Shown in pieces: positions 38,719 through 46,690 of a DNA stretch of 64,000 nt. A model generated the notes under the pieces. That model was not told the origin of the DNA. It searched no databases and worked only from the letters and a program-made list of their open reading frames with translations. The DNA is from Novosphingobium sp. PhB165 (GTDB taxonomy: Bacteria > Pseudomonadota > Alphaproteobacteria > Sphingomonadales > Sphingomonadaceae). Within the stretch, counting starts at the first letter, position 1, and each line of letters starts with the position of its first letter. A program made the translations under genes and the position numbers. The DNA lies in NCBI RefSeq assembly GCF_004341845.1, contig NZ_SLVB01000014.1, positions 1-64,000 on the forward strand, in the 5' to 3' direction.

Positions 38719-39405
38719 TCAATCGGTCAAGATCGCCGTCGATGGTCTATCGGAGATGCCAGCCGATTTGGACAGTGCCGTCAAAATCGTAGCGCTCTCG
38801 GTGCGGTTTAGCCAGTCGGGACTGGCGTCCAGCAGAAGCACCCGGCCGTCGCTGTCGAGCACAAGCGCAGCCGGGAGGTCGATTTCGTAACTGAAAGTGC
38901 CCAGAGTTGCGCCGATCCAGTTTTCGTCGGGCCGAACGGCGGGTTGGTCTTCGGGAAAGAACGTGATCCCCAGGCTGCGAGCAAGGGCATAGTCCGGGTC
39001 ACTGGCCACCGGAAAGCCGATATTGTGGCGTTGGATCATGCTCTTATCGACGGGGATCTGGGCGCTTAGCGCGACGAGCCCCGCCCCGCGTGCTTGCAGT
39101 TCGGGCCAGAGCGTTTCGTTATAGTAGGGCAAGGCGACATTGCAGGCTGGGCAGCCGCCGAAGCGGAAGAAAATGAGCACGACGGGGCCCTGCGCCAGCA
39201 GTGCATCGCGCGTCAGTTCTTCGCCGTGCTCGTCCCTCAGTGTGAACGGGGCGATTTCGTCGCCGACTTGGGGGAGCTTGGCCGGATCGTGCTGCGCCAC
39301 AAGCAATCGGCGCTGTGCCGCGTTGCGCGCGAGTTGCTCTGCGCTCCAGGAGCGGTCGCGCTCTGCCTGGAGTTCCACAAATCGATCCTTGAGGCTCTTG
39401 CTCAC
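38719..39405 (-). CDS. Peroxiredoxin-like AhpC/TSA-family protein
   Basis: A 228-residue cytoplasmic thioredoxin-fold protein. An N-terminal helical stretch (1-45) precedes the redoxin domain: VGDEIAPFTLRDEHGEELT, then FFRFGGCPACN with Cys85-Pro-Ala-Cys88, a CxxC arrangement rather than the single peroxidatic cysteine of classical peroxiredoxins. The C-terminus (LVLDSDGRVLLLDASPDWLNRTE) fits the AhpC/TSA superfamily. It lies 100 bp downstream of the LysR gene on the same strand and may be co-transcribed with it. A role in thiol or oxidative stress during sulfur limitation is an inference. Confidence 0.8.
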   Translation of the reverse strand: MSKSLKDRFVELQAERDRSWSAEQLARNAAQRRLLVAQHDPAKLPQVGDEIAPFTLRDEHGEELTRDALLAQGPVVLIFFRFGGCPACNVALPYYNETLWPELQARGAGLVALSAQIPVDKSMIQRHNIGFPVASDPDYALARSLGITFFPEDQPAVRPDENWIGATLGTFSYEIDLPAALVLDSDGRVLLLDASPDWLNRTESATILTALSKSAGISDRPSTAILTD

Positions 39406-39505
39406 GTCTGTTCCTCCTGCGTGGTGTCCGCAGGGAACCTAGGCCCGGATCGAGGGCGGGAATAACGAGAAACCCGCCGGTTTCCTTGAGACTTTCCAAT
39501 ATGAC

Positions 39506-40339
39506 CTAGAGCGCGGCAACCACCTCCCGCGCCAGTCGCGCCAATTGGCTGGTGGGTCCGTCGAGGCCGCTGGCGGTCTGCAGGATGCAGGAAACGTGCG
39601 GCAAGGCCGGAAGGTCGACATCCTCAAGCGGGGCTTCGCGCAGGAACAGGTGGGTGCGGCAAGTCAGTCCCAGCCCGGCATCGACTGCAGCGCGAAGCGC
39701 GGTGAGATTGGGCGTCTCCACGGATATCCGGTACGGCCTGCCCGCGTCTTCCAGCGCGCGGATCGCCGCTTCGCGAAAGCGACAGGGCGGTTCGAGAACG
39801 GCGAGTTGCACCGTGTCCAACAGCGCCAGTTCAGCCTTGCCGTACCAGGCCATGGGCGCGCTGGCGATCGCGTTGGGGTCGTTATGGGCGGCGAAACCCA
39901 GCACGATATCTAGCTGGCGTCGCTCCAGCTGGCCGATCAGTTCCGCCGTGCCCGCGACGCGCGAGTAGAGCTGCGCTTCGGGGTGAAGCTCGGCGAAGCG
40001 GGCGAGCAGGCCCGACAGCAGCATTTCGGCGAAGTCCTGGACCATGCCGATGCGCGCAGGCCCGGTAAAGTGGCCGGCTGTGACGGCGGCCACGGCCTCG
40101 TCGTGCAAGGTGAGCACCTTGCGCGCGTAGTCGAGCATGAGTTCACCAGACTGGGTGAGGGTAAGCCTGCGTCCCTCGCGATGAAACAGCGCCTGCTGCA
40201 ACAATTCCTCCAGCCGTTTGATCTGGAGGCTCAGGGCGGATTGACTGACGAAGACCCGCTCGGACGCATGGAGCATGGAACCGGTATCAACGATCGCCAC
40301 GAAACTGCGCAGGAGGTTGGTGGGAAGATTGACGGGCAT
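39506..40339 (-). CDS. LysR-family transcriptional regulator
   Basis: A 277-residue LysR-type regulator. The winged helix-turn-helix lies at about 5-64 (LLRSFVAIVDTGSMLHASERVFVSQSALSLQIKRLEELL), followed by a linker helix and a periplasmic-binding-protein-like effector domain (GPARIGMVQDFAEMLL...DIVLGFAAHND). It is divergent from the ssu-like operon, the classic LysR arrangement. Two 19-bp near-palindromes lie in the 276-bp gap, one 57 bp before this gene and one 45 bp before the permease gene. The same sequence recurs before two TBDR genes, so this is the best candidate to control organic-sulfur genes across the window, in the manner of SftR, Cbl or CysB. The effector is unknown. Confidence 0.9.
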   Translation of the reverse strand: MPVNLPTNLLRSFVAIVDTGSMLHASERVFVSQSALSLQIKRLEELLQQALFHREGRRLTLTQSGELMLDYARKVLTLHDEAVAAVTAGHFTGPARIGMVQDFAEMLLSGLLARFAELHPEAQLYSRVAGTAELIGQLERRQLDIVLGFAAHNDPNAIASAPMAWYGKAELALLDTVQLAVLEPPCRFREAAIRALEDAGRPYRISVETPNLTALRAAVDAGLGLTCRTHLFLREAPLEDVDLPALPHVSCILQTASGLDGPTSQLARLAREVVAAL

Positions 40340-40395
40340 GTTCGAATCACTCGCAATGGGATGGGGGAGAAGTAGGCGATAGAGTGTTCCATATT

Positions 40396-40414
40396 CTCAA
40401 CTAAATCAGTAGAG
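40396..40414 (-). promoter_or_regulatory. 19-bp operator-like palindrome, site 2
   Basis: CTCAACTAAATCAGTAGAG, followed by TTTGTG. It lies 57 bp upstream of the lysR start codon and is the closest match to site 1 (15 of 19 identical, plus the shared TTTGT tail). Possible autoregulatory site. Confidence 0.65.
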
Positions 40415-40552
40415 TTTGTGACAGTGATTGCAAACCTTGTCTTCACCGCAACCGTGTGGGCGATGCGCTCGACCCGAATTCGGCACGGATCGGCGACGGA
40501 AAATCGCCGTTTTTCTCGATTATGAGCAGCGCTGATAGGCGCTCCGGGAAAA

Positions 40553-40571
40553 CTCAATTGAAATAGTTGAG
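40553..40571 (+). promoter_or_regulatory. 19-bp operator-like palindrome, site 3
   Basis: CTCAATTGAAATAGTTGAG on the plus strand; its complement CTCAACTATTTCAATTGAG aligns with sites 1 and 2. It lies 45 bp before the start of the ABC permease gene that leads the ssu-like operon. Confidence 0.65.
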
Positions 40572-40615
40572 AATGCGGTGTCTCTTCCGTTCCCGCCCTC
40601 CGGACGAGAGAGACA

Positions 40616-41398
40616 ATGGCTATTTTGCATCGGATCACCGCCTTGCTGGGCAGCGCGCGCTGGCTTTCGCCATTGCTGTTCCTGTTCGCCTGGGAAGCTG
40701 GATCGCGCTCGGGCCTCATTCCCGAACGGACGCTGGCCGCGCCGTCCAAGGTGCTCTCGACGCTGCTGGGCATGGCGGTCTCCGGCGAGCTGGTGGACAA
40801 CCTTTGGGTCTCGTTCCTGCGCATCGCTATCGGCCTTGCCATCGGGGTGACGATCGGCGTGGCATTGGCGCTCGTCGCCGGGCTTTCGCGGCAGGGCGAG
40901 GTGGCGGTAGACCCCTTGATGCAAATCAATCGCACGATCCCGACGCTCGCGCTGACGCCGCTGTTCATCGTCTGGTTCGGCATCGGCGAGACGCCGAAGA
41001 TCGCGCTGATCGCCTTCGCGTCGATCTTTCCGGTCTATCTCAACCTCTACAGCGGCATTCGCGGCGTGGACCTGCGCCTGCTGGAAGGCGCGCGCAGCTT
41101 CGGGCTCAGCCGCGCAGAGCAGATCTTTCACGTCATCCTCCCCGGCGCCTTGCCCTCGCTGCTGGTGGGGCTGCGCTATTCGCTTTCCGTTTCCATCCTC
41201 GTGCTGGTCGTGGCCGAGCAGATCAATGCGTCGGCCGGGCTTGGCTATCTCATCAACAATGCCCGCGACTTCATGCGGACGGACATCATCGTCGTGTGCC
41301 TGATGATTTACGCCGTGCTCGGCCTCGCCGCAGATGCGCTGGTGCGGGCCGTGGAAAGCCGGGCTCTCGTCTGGCGACCCAGTATCGTTTCCCAGTGA
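40616..41398 (+). CDS. ssuC: Sulfonate-type ABC transporter permease
   Basis: A 260-residue inner-membrane permease of the SsuC/TauC family, with about six hydrophobic helices. The EAA loop that contacts the ATPase is at GIRGVDLRLLEGARSFGLSRAEQIFHVILPGALPSLLVGLRY. PLMQINRTIPTLALTPLFIVWFGIGETPKI and the C-terminal AEQINASAGLGYLINNARDFMRTD are characteristic of the sulfonate/taurine/nitrate group. It begins the plus-strand operon behind a 19-bp operator-like site. It is the only ABC permease gene in the window although three binding lipoproteins are present. Confidence 0.9.
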   Translation: MAILHRITALLGSARWLSPLLFLFAWEAGSRSGLIPERTLAAPSKVLSTLLGMAVSGELVDNLWVSFLRIAIGLAIGVTIGVALALVAGLSRQGEVAVDPLMQINRTIPTLALTPLFIVWFGIGETPKIALIAFASIFPVYLNLYSGIRGVDLRLLEGARSFGLSRAEQIFHVILPGALPSLLVGLRYSLSVSILVLVVAEQINASAGLGYLINNARDFMRTDIIVVCLMIYAVLGLAADALVRAVESRALVWRPSIVSQ

Positions 41399-41451
41399 TG
41401 CATCGTCTCGCAATGCTCCCCAGAACCGCCCCTTCATCGGAGAAAACTGCC

Positions 41452-42264
41452 ATGGACGCTCGATCGACCGGCTATTCCCGCGTGGCTCCGCCCCAGTTCC
41501 AGACCGCTCAACTCCAGAAGGCCCAGCCCGTCGTCCGGCTGCGCGATTTCACCCGCCGCTTTGGCGACAACACGATCATCTCGGGACTGGACCTCGACAT
41601 CGCACCGGGCGAGTTCGTGACGCTGCTGGGCCGTTCGGGATCGGGCAAGACAACCCTGCTGCGGACACTCGCGGGTCTCGATCCGACGCTGGGACAGGAT
41701 GTGACAGTACCGGCCTCGCGCGCGGTCGTTTTCCAGGACGCGCGCCTGCTGCCGTGGAAGAAGGTCTGGCGCAATGTCGCGTTGGGCCTGCGGGACGGCG
41801 ACGTGCGGGCGCGTGCCGAAGGCGCCCTGCGCGAGGTGGGGCTCGGGCACCGGCTCGACGCATGGCCGCTGACCCTGTCCGGCGGCGAGGCGCAGCGCGT
41901 GGCGCTTGCCCGTGCGCTGGTGCGTGAACCGAGCCTGTTGCTGCTCGACGAACCCTTCGCCGCGCTCGACGCGCTGACGCGGCTCCGCATGCACGAACTC
42001 GTGCTCTCGCTTTGGACGCGCCACCGCCCGGCGGTGATGATGGTCACGCACGACGTGGACGAGGCCATTGCCCTGGCCGACCGCATCGTCCTGCTCGACG
42101 AGGGACGCATTGTCACGCAGGAGCGCATCGAGGCGCCGCGCGGCGAGCGCAGCCATGTCGCGCGGGGGCTCCGCAGTCGCCTCCTGAGCGCGCTGGGCGG
42201 TCACGTCGCCGAGAGCCCGTCGCCTGCCGAAATCATCGCGCTCCACGCCGGCGGCTTTGCATGA
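41452..42264 (+). CDS. ssuB: Sulfonate-type ABC transporter ATPase
   Basis: A 270-residue ATPase. Walker A GRSGSGKT at 60-67, Q-loop VVFQDARLLPWKKV, signature LSGGE at 142-146, Walker B LLLLDEP at 162-168 and switch His200. The Q-loop context and the RVALARALVREPSLLLLDEPFAALD run are those of SsuB/TauB/NrtD enzymes. ATG 41452 was chosen because CGGAGAAA lies 8 bp upstream. An in-frame ATG at 41398 overlaps the permease stop (TGATG) and would add 18 residues with no family match. The stop overlaps the next ATG (ATGA). It powers uptake of sulfonates with the adjacent permease. Confidence 0.92.
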   Translation: MDARSTGYSRVAPPQFQTAQLQKAQPVVRLRDFTRRFGDNTIISGLDLDIAPGEFVTLLGRSGSGKTTLLRTLAGLDPTLGQDVTVPASRAVVFQDARLLPWKKVWRNVALGLRDGDVRARAEGALREVGLGHRLDAWPLTLSGGEAQRVALARALVREPSLLLLDEPFAALDALTRLRMHELVLSLWTRHRPAVMMVTHDVDEAIALADRIVLLDEGRIVTQERIEAPRGERSHVARGLRSRLLSALGGHVAESPSPAEIIALHAGGFA

Positions 42265-42881
42265 GTGCGGCGGTTTCGCTTGTCGTTCCGCCACGGGATA
42301 TCGCTCCGCTACGCCGTTTCGTGACCGGCTTTGCCGCGATCCTCGACAGCGGCGCGGGGCAGGCCGCGATCCTTGAGCAGGGCGGCGATCTGCTCGCGCG
42401 CCTCGTGTCGCGCGACGATTGGCTGCCTGATGCGTTCGCCCGTCCGCATCCCGATCGCTATCAGCAATACCTGCTTCATTGCGACAGTGCCGAGCGCTTC
42501 AGCGTGGTCGCCTTCGTCTGGGGGCCGGGCCAGACGACGCCGATCCATGATCACCGCGTATGGGGTTTGGTCGGCGTGCTGCGCGGGGCGGAAAAAGTGC
42601 AGAACTTCCGTCGCCGCGTGGACGGTTCGCTCGTCCAGCAAGGCGCGACGGCGGACCTGTTCGAAGGCGAAGTGGAAGGGATCGATCCGGACGTCGGCGA
42701 CATCCACCGCGTCGCCAATGCCTTTGCAGACCGCACGTCGATCTCGATCCACGTCTACGGCGCCAACATCGGCGCGGTGGAGCGCGCGACGTATCGCGCC
42801 AATGGCGAGGAACGGCCCTTCATCTCGGGCTACGCGAACGATGTCCTGCCCAACCTTTGGAACGGAGTAATCCAGGTATGA
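42261..42881 (+). CDS. Cysteine-dioxygenase-like thiol dioxygenase
   Basis: A 206-residue cupin. The three-histidine iron site of thiol dioxygenases is visible: His96 and His98 (PIHDHRVWGLVGVLRG) and His149 (GDIHRVAN). The enzymes convert a thiol such as cysteine or 3-mercaptopropionate to a sulfinate with O2. It is fused into the operon by ATGA overlaps on both sides, which implies a stoichiometric role with the sulfonate transporter and the rhodanese protein. This is unusual, since the classic ssu operon has no thiol dioxygenase. The substrate could be a thiol released from an imported compound. Arg or Gln selectivity residues were not assigned. Confidence 0.82.
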   Translation: MSAAVSLVVPPRDIAPLRRFVTGFAAILDSGAGQAAILEQGGDLLARLVSRDDWLPDAFARPHPDRYQQYLLHCDSAERFSVVAFVWGPGQTTPIHDHRVWGLVGVLRGAEKVQNFRRRVDGSLVQQGATADLFEGEVEGIDPDVGDIHRVANAFADRTSISIHVYGANIGAVERATYRANGEERPFISGYANDVLPNLWNGVIQV

Positions 42882-44110
42882 GCGTCTCTCCCACGGAAAT
42901 CCGCAGTGCCCTGTTGGCCCGCCGCGAGATCGCGCTGATCGACGTGCGGCAGGAGGCCCAGTTTGCGCTCGGGCATCCGCTGTTTGCCGCGCAGATCCCG
43001 CTGCAACGCATCGCGATTGAGGCGCCCTGGCGCATTCCGCGCAAGGACACCCCGATCGTCGTCTACGATGACGGCGAGGGCCTTTCCGAACCGGCATCGC
43101 ATCAGTTTCGCGCGCTGGGTTACACCCACGTCGATGTGCTGGAGGGCGGCCTCTCCGGCTGGCGCGCGGCGGGATACGAACTGTTCGAGGATGTGAACAG
43201 CTACTCCAAGGCATTTGGCGAACTGGTCGAGCATCGCCGTCATACCCCCTCGCTGCCTGCGCCCGACGTGCTGGCTCTGATCGAGGAGAAGGCGAACATC
43301 GCCATCCTCGATGCCCGCCGCTTCGACGAATATGCGACGATGAGCATCCCAGGCGGCCGCAGTGTGCCGGGCGCCGAACTCGTGCTGCGCGCCCCGGTCG
43401 CCGCGCCCGATCCGGACACGACGATCATCGTCAACTGCGCCGGGCGCACACGCAGCATCATCGGCACGCAGTCGCTTATCAATGCGGGTTTGCCGAACAG
43501 GATCTTTGCCCTGCGCAACGGCACGATCGGCTGGACGCTCGCCGGGCAATTGCTGGAGACCGGGCGGCAGGAGAGCGTGGAAACCGGGCAGGACGGCGAG
43601 CTGGACGTAGCGCGCGAGCGCGCCCGCGATGTCGCTTATCGCGCCGGCGTGCGCCGGATCGACAGCGACGATCTCAGGGCGCTCCTCGCCGAGAGCGACC
43701 GCACGCTCTATCGCTTCGACGTGCGCCAGGCCGCCGACTTCGCGGCCGGACACCCTGCAGGCTTTCGCAATGCGCCGGGCGGCCAGCTCGTTCAGGAGAC
43801 CGACCACTTCGCGCCCGTGCGCGGCGCCCGCATCGTGCTGGCGGACGACCTCGGCCCGCGTGCCGACATGACGGCGTCCTGGCTCGCGCAGCTCGGCTGG
43901 GACGTGCTGGTCTTGGCGGATGCCTTCGACGGCCCACTCGAAACCGGTGAGGACGGCGCACCGGCGCCGCGCGGTCCCGAGGGGCGCTACAAGCGCCCCT
44001 ACGAGGGCACCGACAACCGCGCGGCCGCAATGCAGGCTTATCTGGACTGGGAATATGGCCTCGTCGCCCAGCTGGAGCGCGACGGCACCCACGGCTTCTT
44101 CGTCATCTGA
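42878..44110 (+). CDS. Triple rhodanese-domain protein
   Basis: A 410-residue cytoplasmic protein made of three rhodanese folds: about 5-105, 122-230 and 255-355. Only the middle one has a catalytic cysteine (Cys187 in VNCAGRTRS). The first has Asp-Asp (VVYDDGEGLSEPASH) and the third Asp-Asp (LADDLGPRADMT) at the active-site loop, so they are probably inactive or structural. The tail after 360 (GRYKRPYEGTDNRAAAMQAYLDWEYGLV) is rich in charged and aromatic residues. Rhodaneses move sulfane sulfur between thiols. Coupled by ATGA to the thiol dioxygenase, it may hand persulfide sulfur on or off during release of sulfur from an imported compound. Confidence 0.85.
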   Translation: MSVSPTEIRSALLARREIALIDVRQEAQFALGHPLFAAQIPLQRIAIEAPWRIPRKDTPIVVYDDGEGLSEPASHQFRALGYTHVDVLEGGLSGWRAAGYELFEDVNSYSKAFGELVEHRRHTPSLPAPDVLALIEEKANIAILDARRFDEYATMSIPGGRSVPGAELVLRAPVAAPDPDTTIIVNCAGRTRSIIGTQSLINAGLPNRIFALRNGTIGWTLAGQLLETGRQESVETGQDGELDVARERARDVAYRAGVRRIDSDDLRALLAESDRTLYRFDVRQAADFAAGHPAGFRNAPGGQLVQETDHFAPVRGARIVLADDLGPRADMTASWLAQLGWDVLVLADAFDGPLETGEDGAPAPRGPEGRYKRPYEGTDNRAAAMQAYLDWEYGLVAQLERDGTHGFFVI

Positions 44111-44134
44111 TCATTCCCGCAGGGAGACCTTGTC

Positions 44135-45226
44135 ATGACCGTCAAATTCATCGGCTACATCGGCTTCAACGACAGTTCGGAAATCCACGCCGGCTCGCGC
44201 TCCCGCGTGCTCGACCGCGACTATGTGGAGGCCGCTGCCCGCGCACAGGAAGAGGGCGGGTTCGACCGGGTGCTGATCCCGTTCGGCTCCAGTTCGCCGG
44301 AGAGCCAGATCGTCGCCGCCCATGCCGCCGCGATCACCACGCGCCTCGGCTTCCTTGTCGCGCACAGGCCCGGTTTCACCCAGCCGACTTTGGCTGCACG
44401 CCAACTGGCGACGCTGGACCAGCTTTCGGGCGGTCGCGTGGCCGTACACATCATCACCGGCGGCGCCGACGAGGAAATGGCGCGCGATGGTGACGCCCAC
44501 ACTCTCAAGGCCGAGCGCTACCTGCGCAGCGACGAGTACCTCGATGTGCTCAAGCGCGAATGGAACGAGCAGGCGCCGTTCGACCATTCCGGCCGCTTCT
44601 ATGAAGTGCGCGGCGGTTTCAGCGCCGTGAAGCCGGACAACCTGCCGGTGTTCTTCGGCGGCTCCTCGCCCGAGGCGATCGAGGTCGCGGGCCGCCATGC
44701 CGATGTCTATGCGCTTTGGGGCGAGACGCTGGAGCAGGTCGGCGAAGCCGTGCGCACCGTGCGCCACGCGGCTGCCCGTCACGGGCGCAATCCCGGCTTC
44801 TCGCTCTCGCTGCGGCCGGTCATCGCCGATACCGAGGAAGCGGCGTGGAAAAAGGCCGACGAGATCACCGAGAAAGTCCGCGCCAATCGCGAGGCGGCGG
44901 GGCTGCCCACGAGCGGCCACCGCCCGCCTAATGCCGGATCGTTGCGCCTGCTTGAAACCGCGCAGACCCAGCGCCGCGACACCCGGCTCTGGACCGGCGT
45001 TGCCGCGCTTACCGGCGCTGCGGGCAACAGCACCGGCCTTGTCGGCACGCCCGAACAAGTCGCCGAGGCCCTGCTCGAATACTACGACATCGGCATCGAT
45101 CACTTCCTGATCCGCGGCTTCGAACCGCTCGCGGATGCCATCGACTATGGTCGCGATCTCATCCCGCTGGTGCGCGCGAAAGTCGCCGCGCGCGAGGGGG
45201 CGGACAAAGTGGCGCTGGCAAGCTGA
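44135..45226 (+). CDS. SsuD-like FMN-dependent sulfonate monooxygenase
   Basis: A 363-residue luciferase-like (LLM) flavin monooxygenase. Blocks shared with SsuD are GFDRVLIPFGSSSPESQIVAA, TTRLGFLVAHRPGFTQPTLAARQLATLDQLSGGR, VHIITGGADEEMARDGD, ERY.RSDEYLDVLKREW and LPVFFGGSSPEAIEVAGRHADVYALWGE. SsuD uses FMNH2 and O2 to release sulfite from alkanesulfonates. It lies 24 bp after the rhodanese gene with AGGGAGA before its ATG. It is somewhat shorter and divergent from E. coli SsuD, so it may prefer a different sulfonate or sulfone. No FMN reductase gene accompanies it. Confidence 0.85.
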   Translation: MTVKFIGYIGFNDSSEIHAGSRSRVLDRDYVEAAARAQEEGGFDRVLIPFGSSSPESQIVAAHAAAITTRLGFLVAHRPGFTQPTLAARQLATLDQLSGGRVAVHIITGGADEEMARDGDAHTLKAERYLRSDEYLDVLKREWNEQAPFDHSGRFYEVRGGFSAVKPDNLPVFFGGSSPEAIEVAGRHADVYALWGETLEQVGEAVRTVRHAAARHGRNPGFSLSLRPVIADTEEAAWKKADEITEKVRANREAAGLPTSGHRPPNAGSLRLLETAQTQRRDTRLWTGVAALTGAAGNSTGLVGTPEQVAEALLEYYDIGIDHFLIRGFEPLADAIDYGRDLIPLVRAKVAAREGADKVALAS

Positions 45227-45332
45227 AACGGCCTTCCCGCGCTTTGGAAATACTCACCTTCCTATCAGCCATCCGCGTTGGTTCGTCCCGGCCCACCCGC
45301 ATAGCCTGAACCCACGCAGAAGGAGCAAAGAC

Positions 45333-46667
45333 ATGACCACCCGCCAACTCAAGCTGGGCTTCATCCTGCACGGCGTCGGCCCCGGCTGGGACGACTGGCG
45401 CCATCCCGACGCCCAGGTCGATGCCAGCACCAGCCTCTCGTTCTACACCCGGCAGGCACAGGCCGCGGAGCGCGGCAAGTTCGACTACCTGTTCGTGGCC
45501 GACAGCGTCTCGATCAACGCGCGGTCCTCTCCGCACTACCTCAACCGCTTCGAACCGCTGACGATCCTTTCCGCCGTCGCGGCGGTGACCGAGCGCATCG
45601 GCCTCGTCGGCACGGCGACCGTCAGCTATACCGAGGCCTACAACCTCGCCCGCCAGTTCGCCTCGCTCGACCATATCAGCGGCGGGCGGGCCGGGTGGAA
45701 CGTCGTTACCTCATGGCTGGAGGGGAGTGCCGCCAATTTCGGGCGCGACAAGCACCTCGATCATGACGTGCGTTACCGGCTGGCCGAGGAATACCTCGAT
45801 GTCGTGAAAGGGCTCTGGGACAGCTGGGAAGACGACGCGCTGGTCCGCGATAAGGCGACCGGCCAGTTCCTCGATCCCGACAAGCTCCATGAATTGGGCC
45901 ACAAGGGCGAGTTCCTCTCCGTAAAGGGCCCGCTCAATATCTCGCGCTCACCGCAGGGCCAGCCGGTGATCTTCCAGGCGGGGTCCTCGGAAGACGGCCG
46001 CAACTTCGCCGCGCGCCATGCCGAGGCGATCTTCACCCATCAGGAGGACCTCGCCGAGGGGCAGGCCTTCTACGCCGACGTCAAGGCCCGCGCGCGTGGT
46101 TTCGGCCGCGATCCCGAACAGCTTCTGGTGCTCCCGGGCGGCCGTCCCGTGGTCGGCTCCACCGAGGAGGAAGCCGAGCGGCTTTACGGCGAACTGGCGG
46201 GCCTCGTCAGTCTGGAGAACGCGCTCAGGGCGCTTGGACGCTCGTTCAACGACCATAATTTCAGCGTCTACGATCCCGACGGACCCTTCCCGCAGCATGT
46301 CGCCGAAGAGGGCCGCAAGAGCAACCAGAGCGCGTCCGAACGCGTGCTCGCCGATGCGGCGCGCGGGTTGACGCTGGGCGAGATCGCCCTGCGCGTCGCC
46401 ACGCCGCGCAGCCACTTCACAGGCACGCCGGAGCAGATCGCGGACCGCTTCCAGCTCTGGCTCGAACAGCGCGGATCCGACGGTTTCAACTTGTTCGAAT
46501 CCCTGCCCGGCCAGCTTGAGGTCTTCGTCGACCACGTGGTGCCGATCCTTCAGGCGCGCGGGATCTACAAGCAGGACTACCCCGGCAGGACCCTGCGCGA
46601 GACACTGGGGCTGGATGTTCCCGAAAACCGCAACACCTCTGCGCGCCTGCGCCGCACGGCTGCCTGA
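45333..46667 (+). CDS. NtaA/SnaA/DszA-type FMN monooxygenase
   Basis: A 444-residue LLM flavin monooxygenase of the nitrilotriacetate/pristinamycin/dibenzothiophene-sulfone group. Diagnostic segments are LGFILHGVGPGWDDWRHPDA near the start, SLSFYTRQAQAAERGKFDYLFVADS, LDHISGGRAGWNVVTSWLEGSAANFG and GFNLFESLPGQLEVFVDHVVPILQ. Members act on larger or aromatic sulfur or nitrogen compounds. Start chosen at ATG 45333 with AAGGAG 8 bp upstream; the frame is open back to 45135 inside the previous gene. It is the second FMN-dependent monooxygenase of the operon, which widens the substrate range or carries out a second oxidation. Confidence 0.88.
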   Translation: MTTRQLKLGFILHGVGPGWDDWRHPDAQVDASTSLSFYTRQAQAAERGKFDYLFVADSVSINARSSPHYLNRFEPLTILSAVAAVTERIGLVGTATVSYTEAYNLARQFASLDHISGGRAGWNVVTSWLEGSAANFGRDKHLDHDVRYRLAEEYLDVVKGLWDSWEDDALVRDKATGQFLDPDKLHELGHKGEFLSVKGPLNISRSPQGQPVIFQAGSSEDGRNFAARHAEAIFTHQEDLAEGQAFYADVKARARGFGRDPEQLLVLPGGRPVVGSTEEEAERLYGELAGLVSLENALRALGRSFNDHNFSVYDPDGPFPQHVAEEGRKSNQSASERVLADAARGLTLGEIALRVATPRSHFTGTPEQIADRFQLWLEQRGSDGFNLFESLPGQLEVFVDHVVPILQARGIYKQDYPGRTLRETLGLDVPENRNTSARLRRTAA

Positions 46668-46690
46668 CACGCAAGGAAAGGAGAAGACTC

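Noticed and set aside
39406..39505. Possible terminator between lysR and the redoxin gene
   Set aside because: GGCGGG and CCCGCC can pair only across a 12-base loop and no T-run follows, so read-through from lysR is equally likely.
40567..41451. A long N-terminal extension of the ATPase through the permease gene
   Set aside because: The extension is out of frame with the permease, whose own frame encodes conserved helices and the EAA loop. The ribosome site at 41439-41445 marks the ATPase start.
42012..42260. N-terminal extension of the thiol dioxygenase to 42012
   Set aside because: The 83 extra residues lie inside the ATPase gene and are Arg/Pro-rich. The ATGA overlap at 42261 is the natural start.
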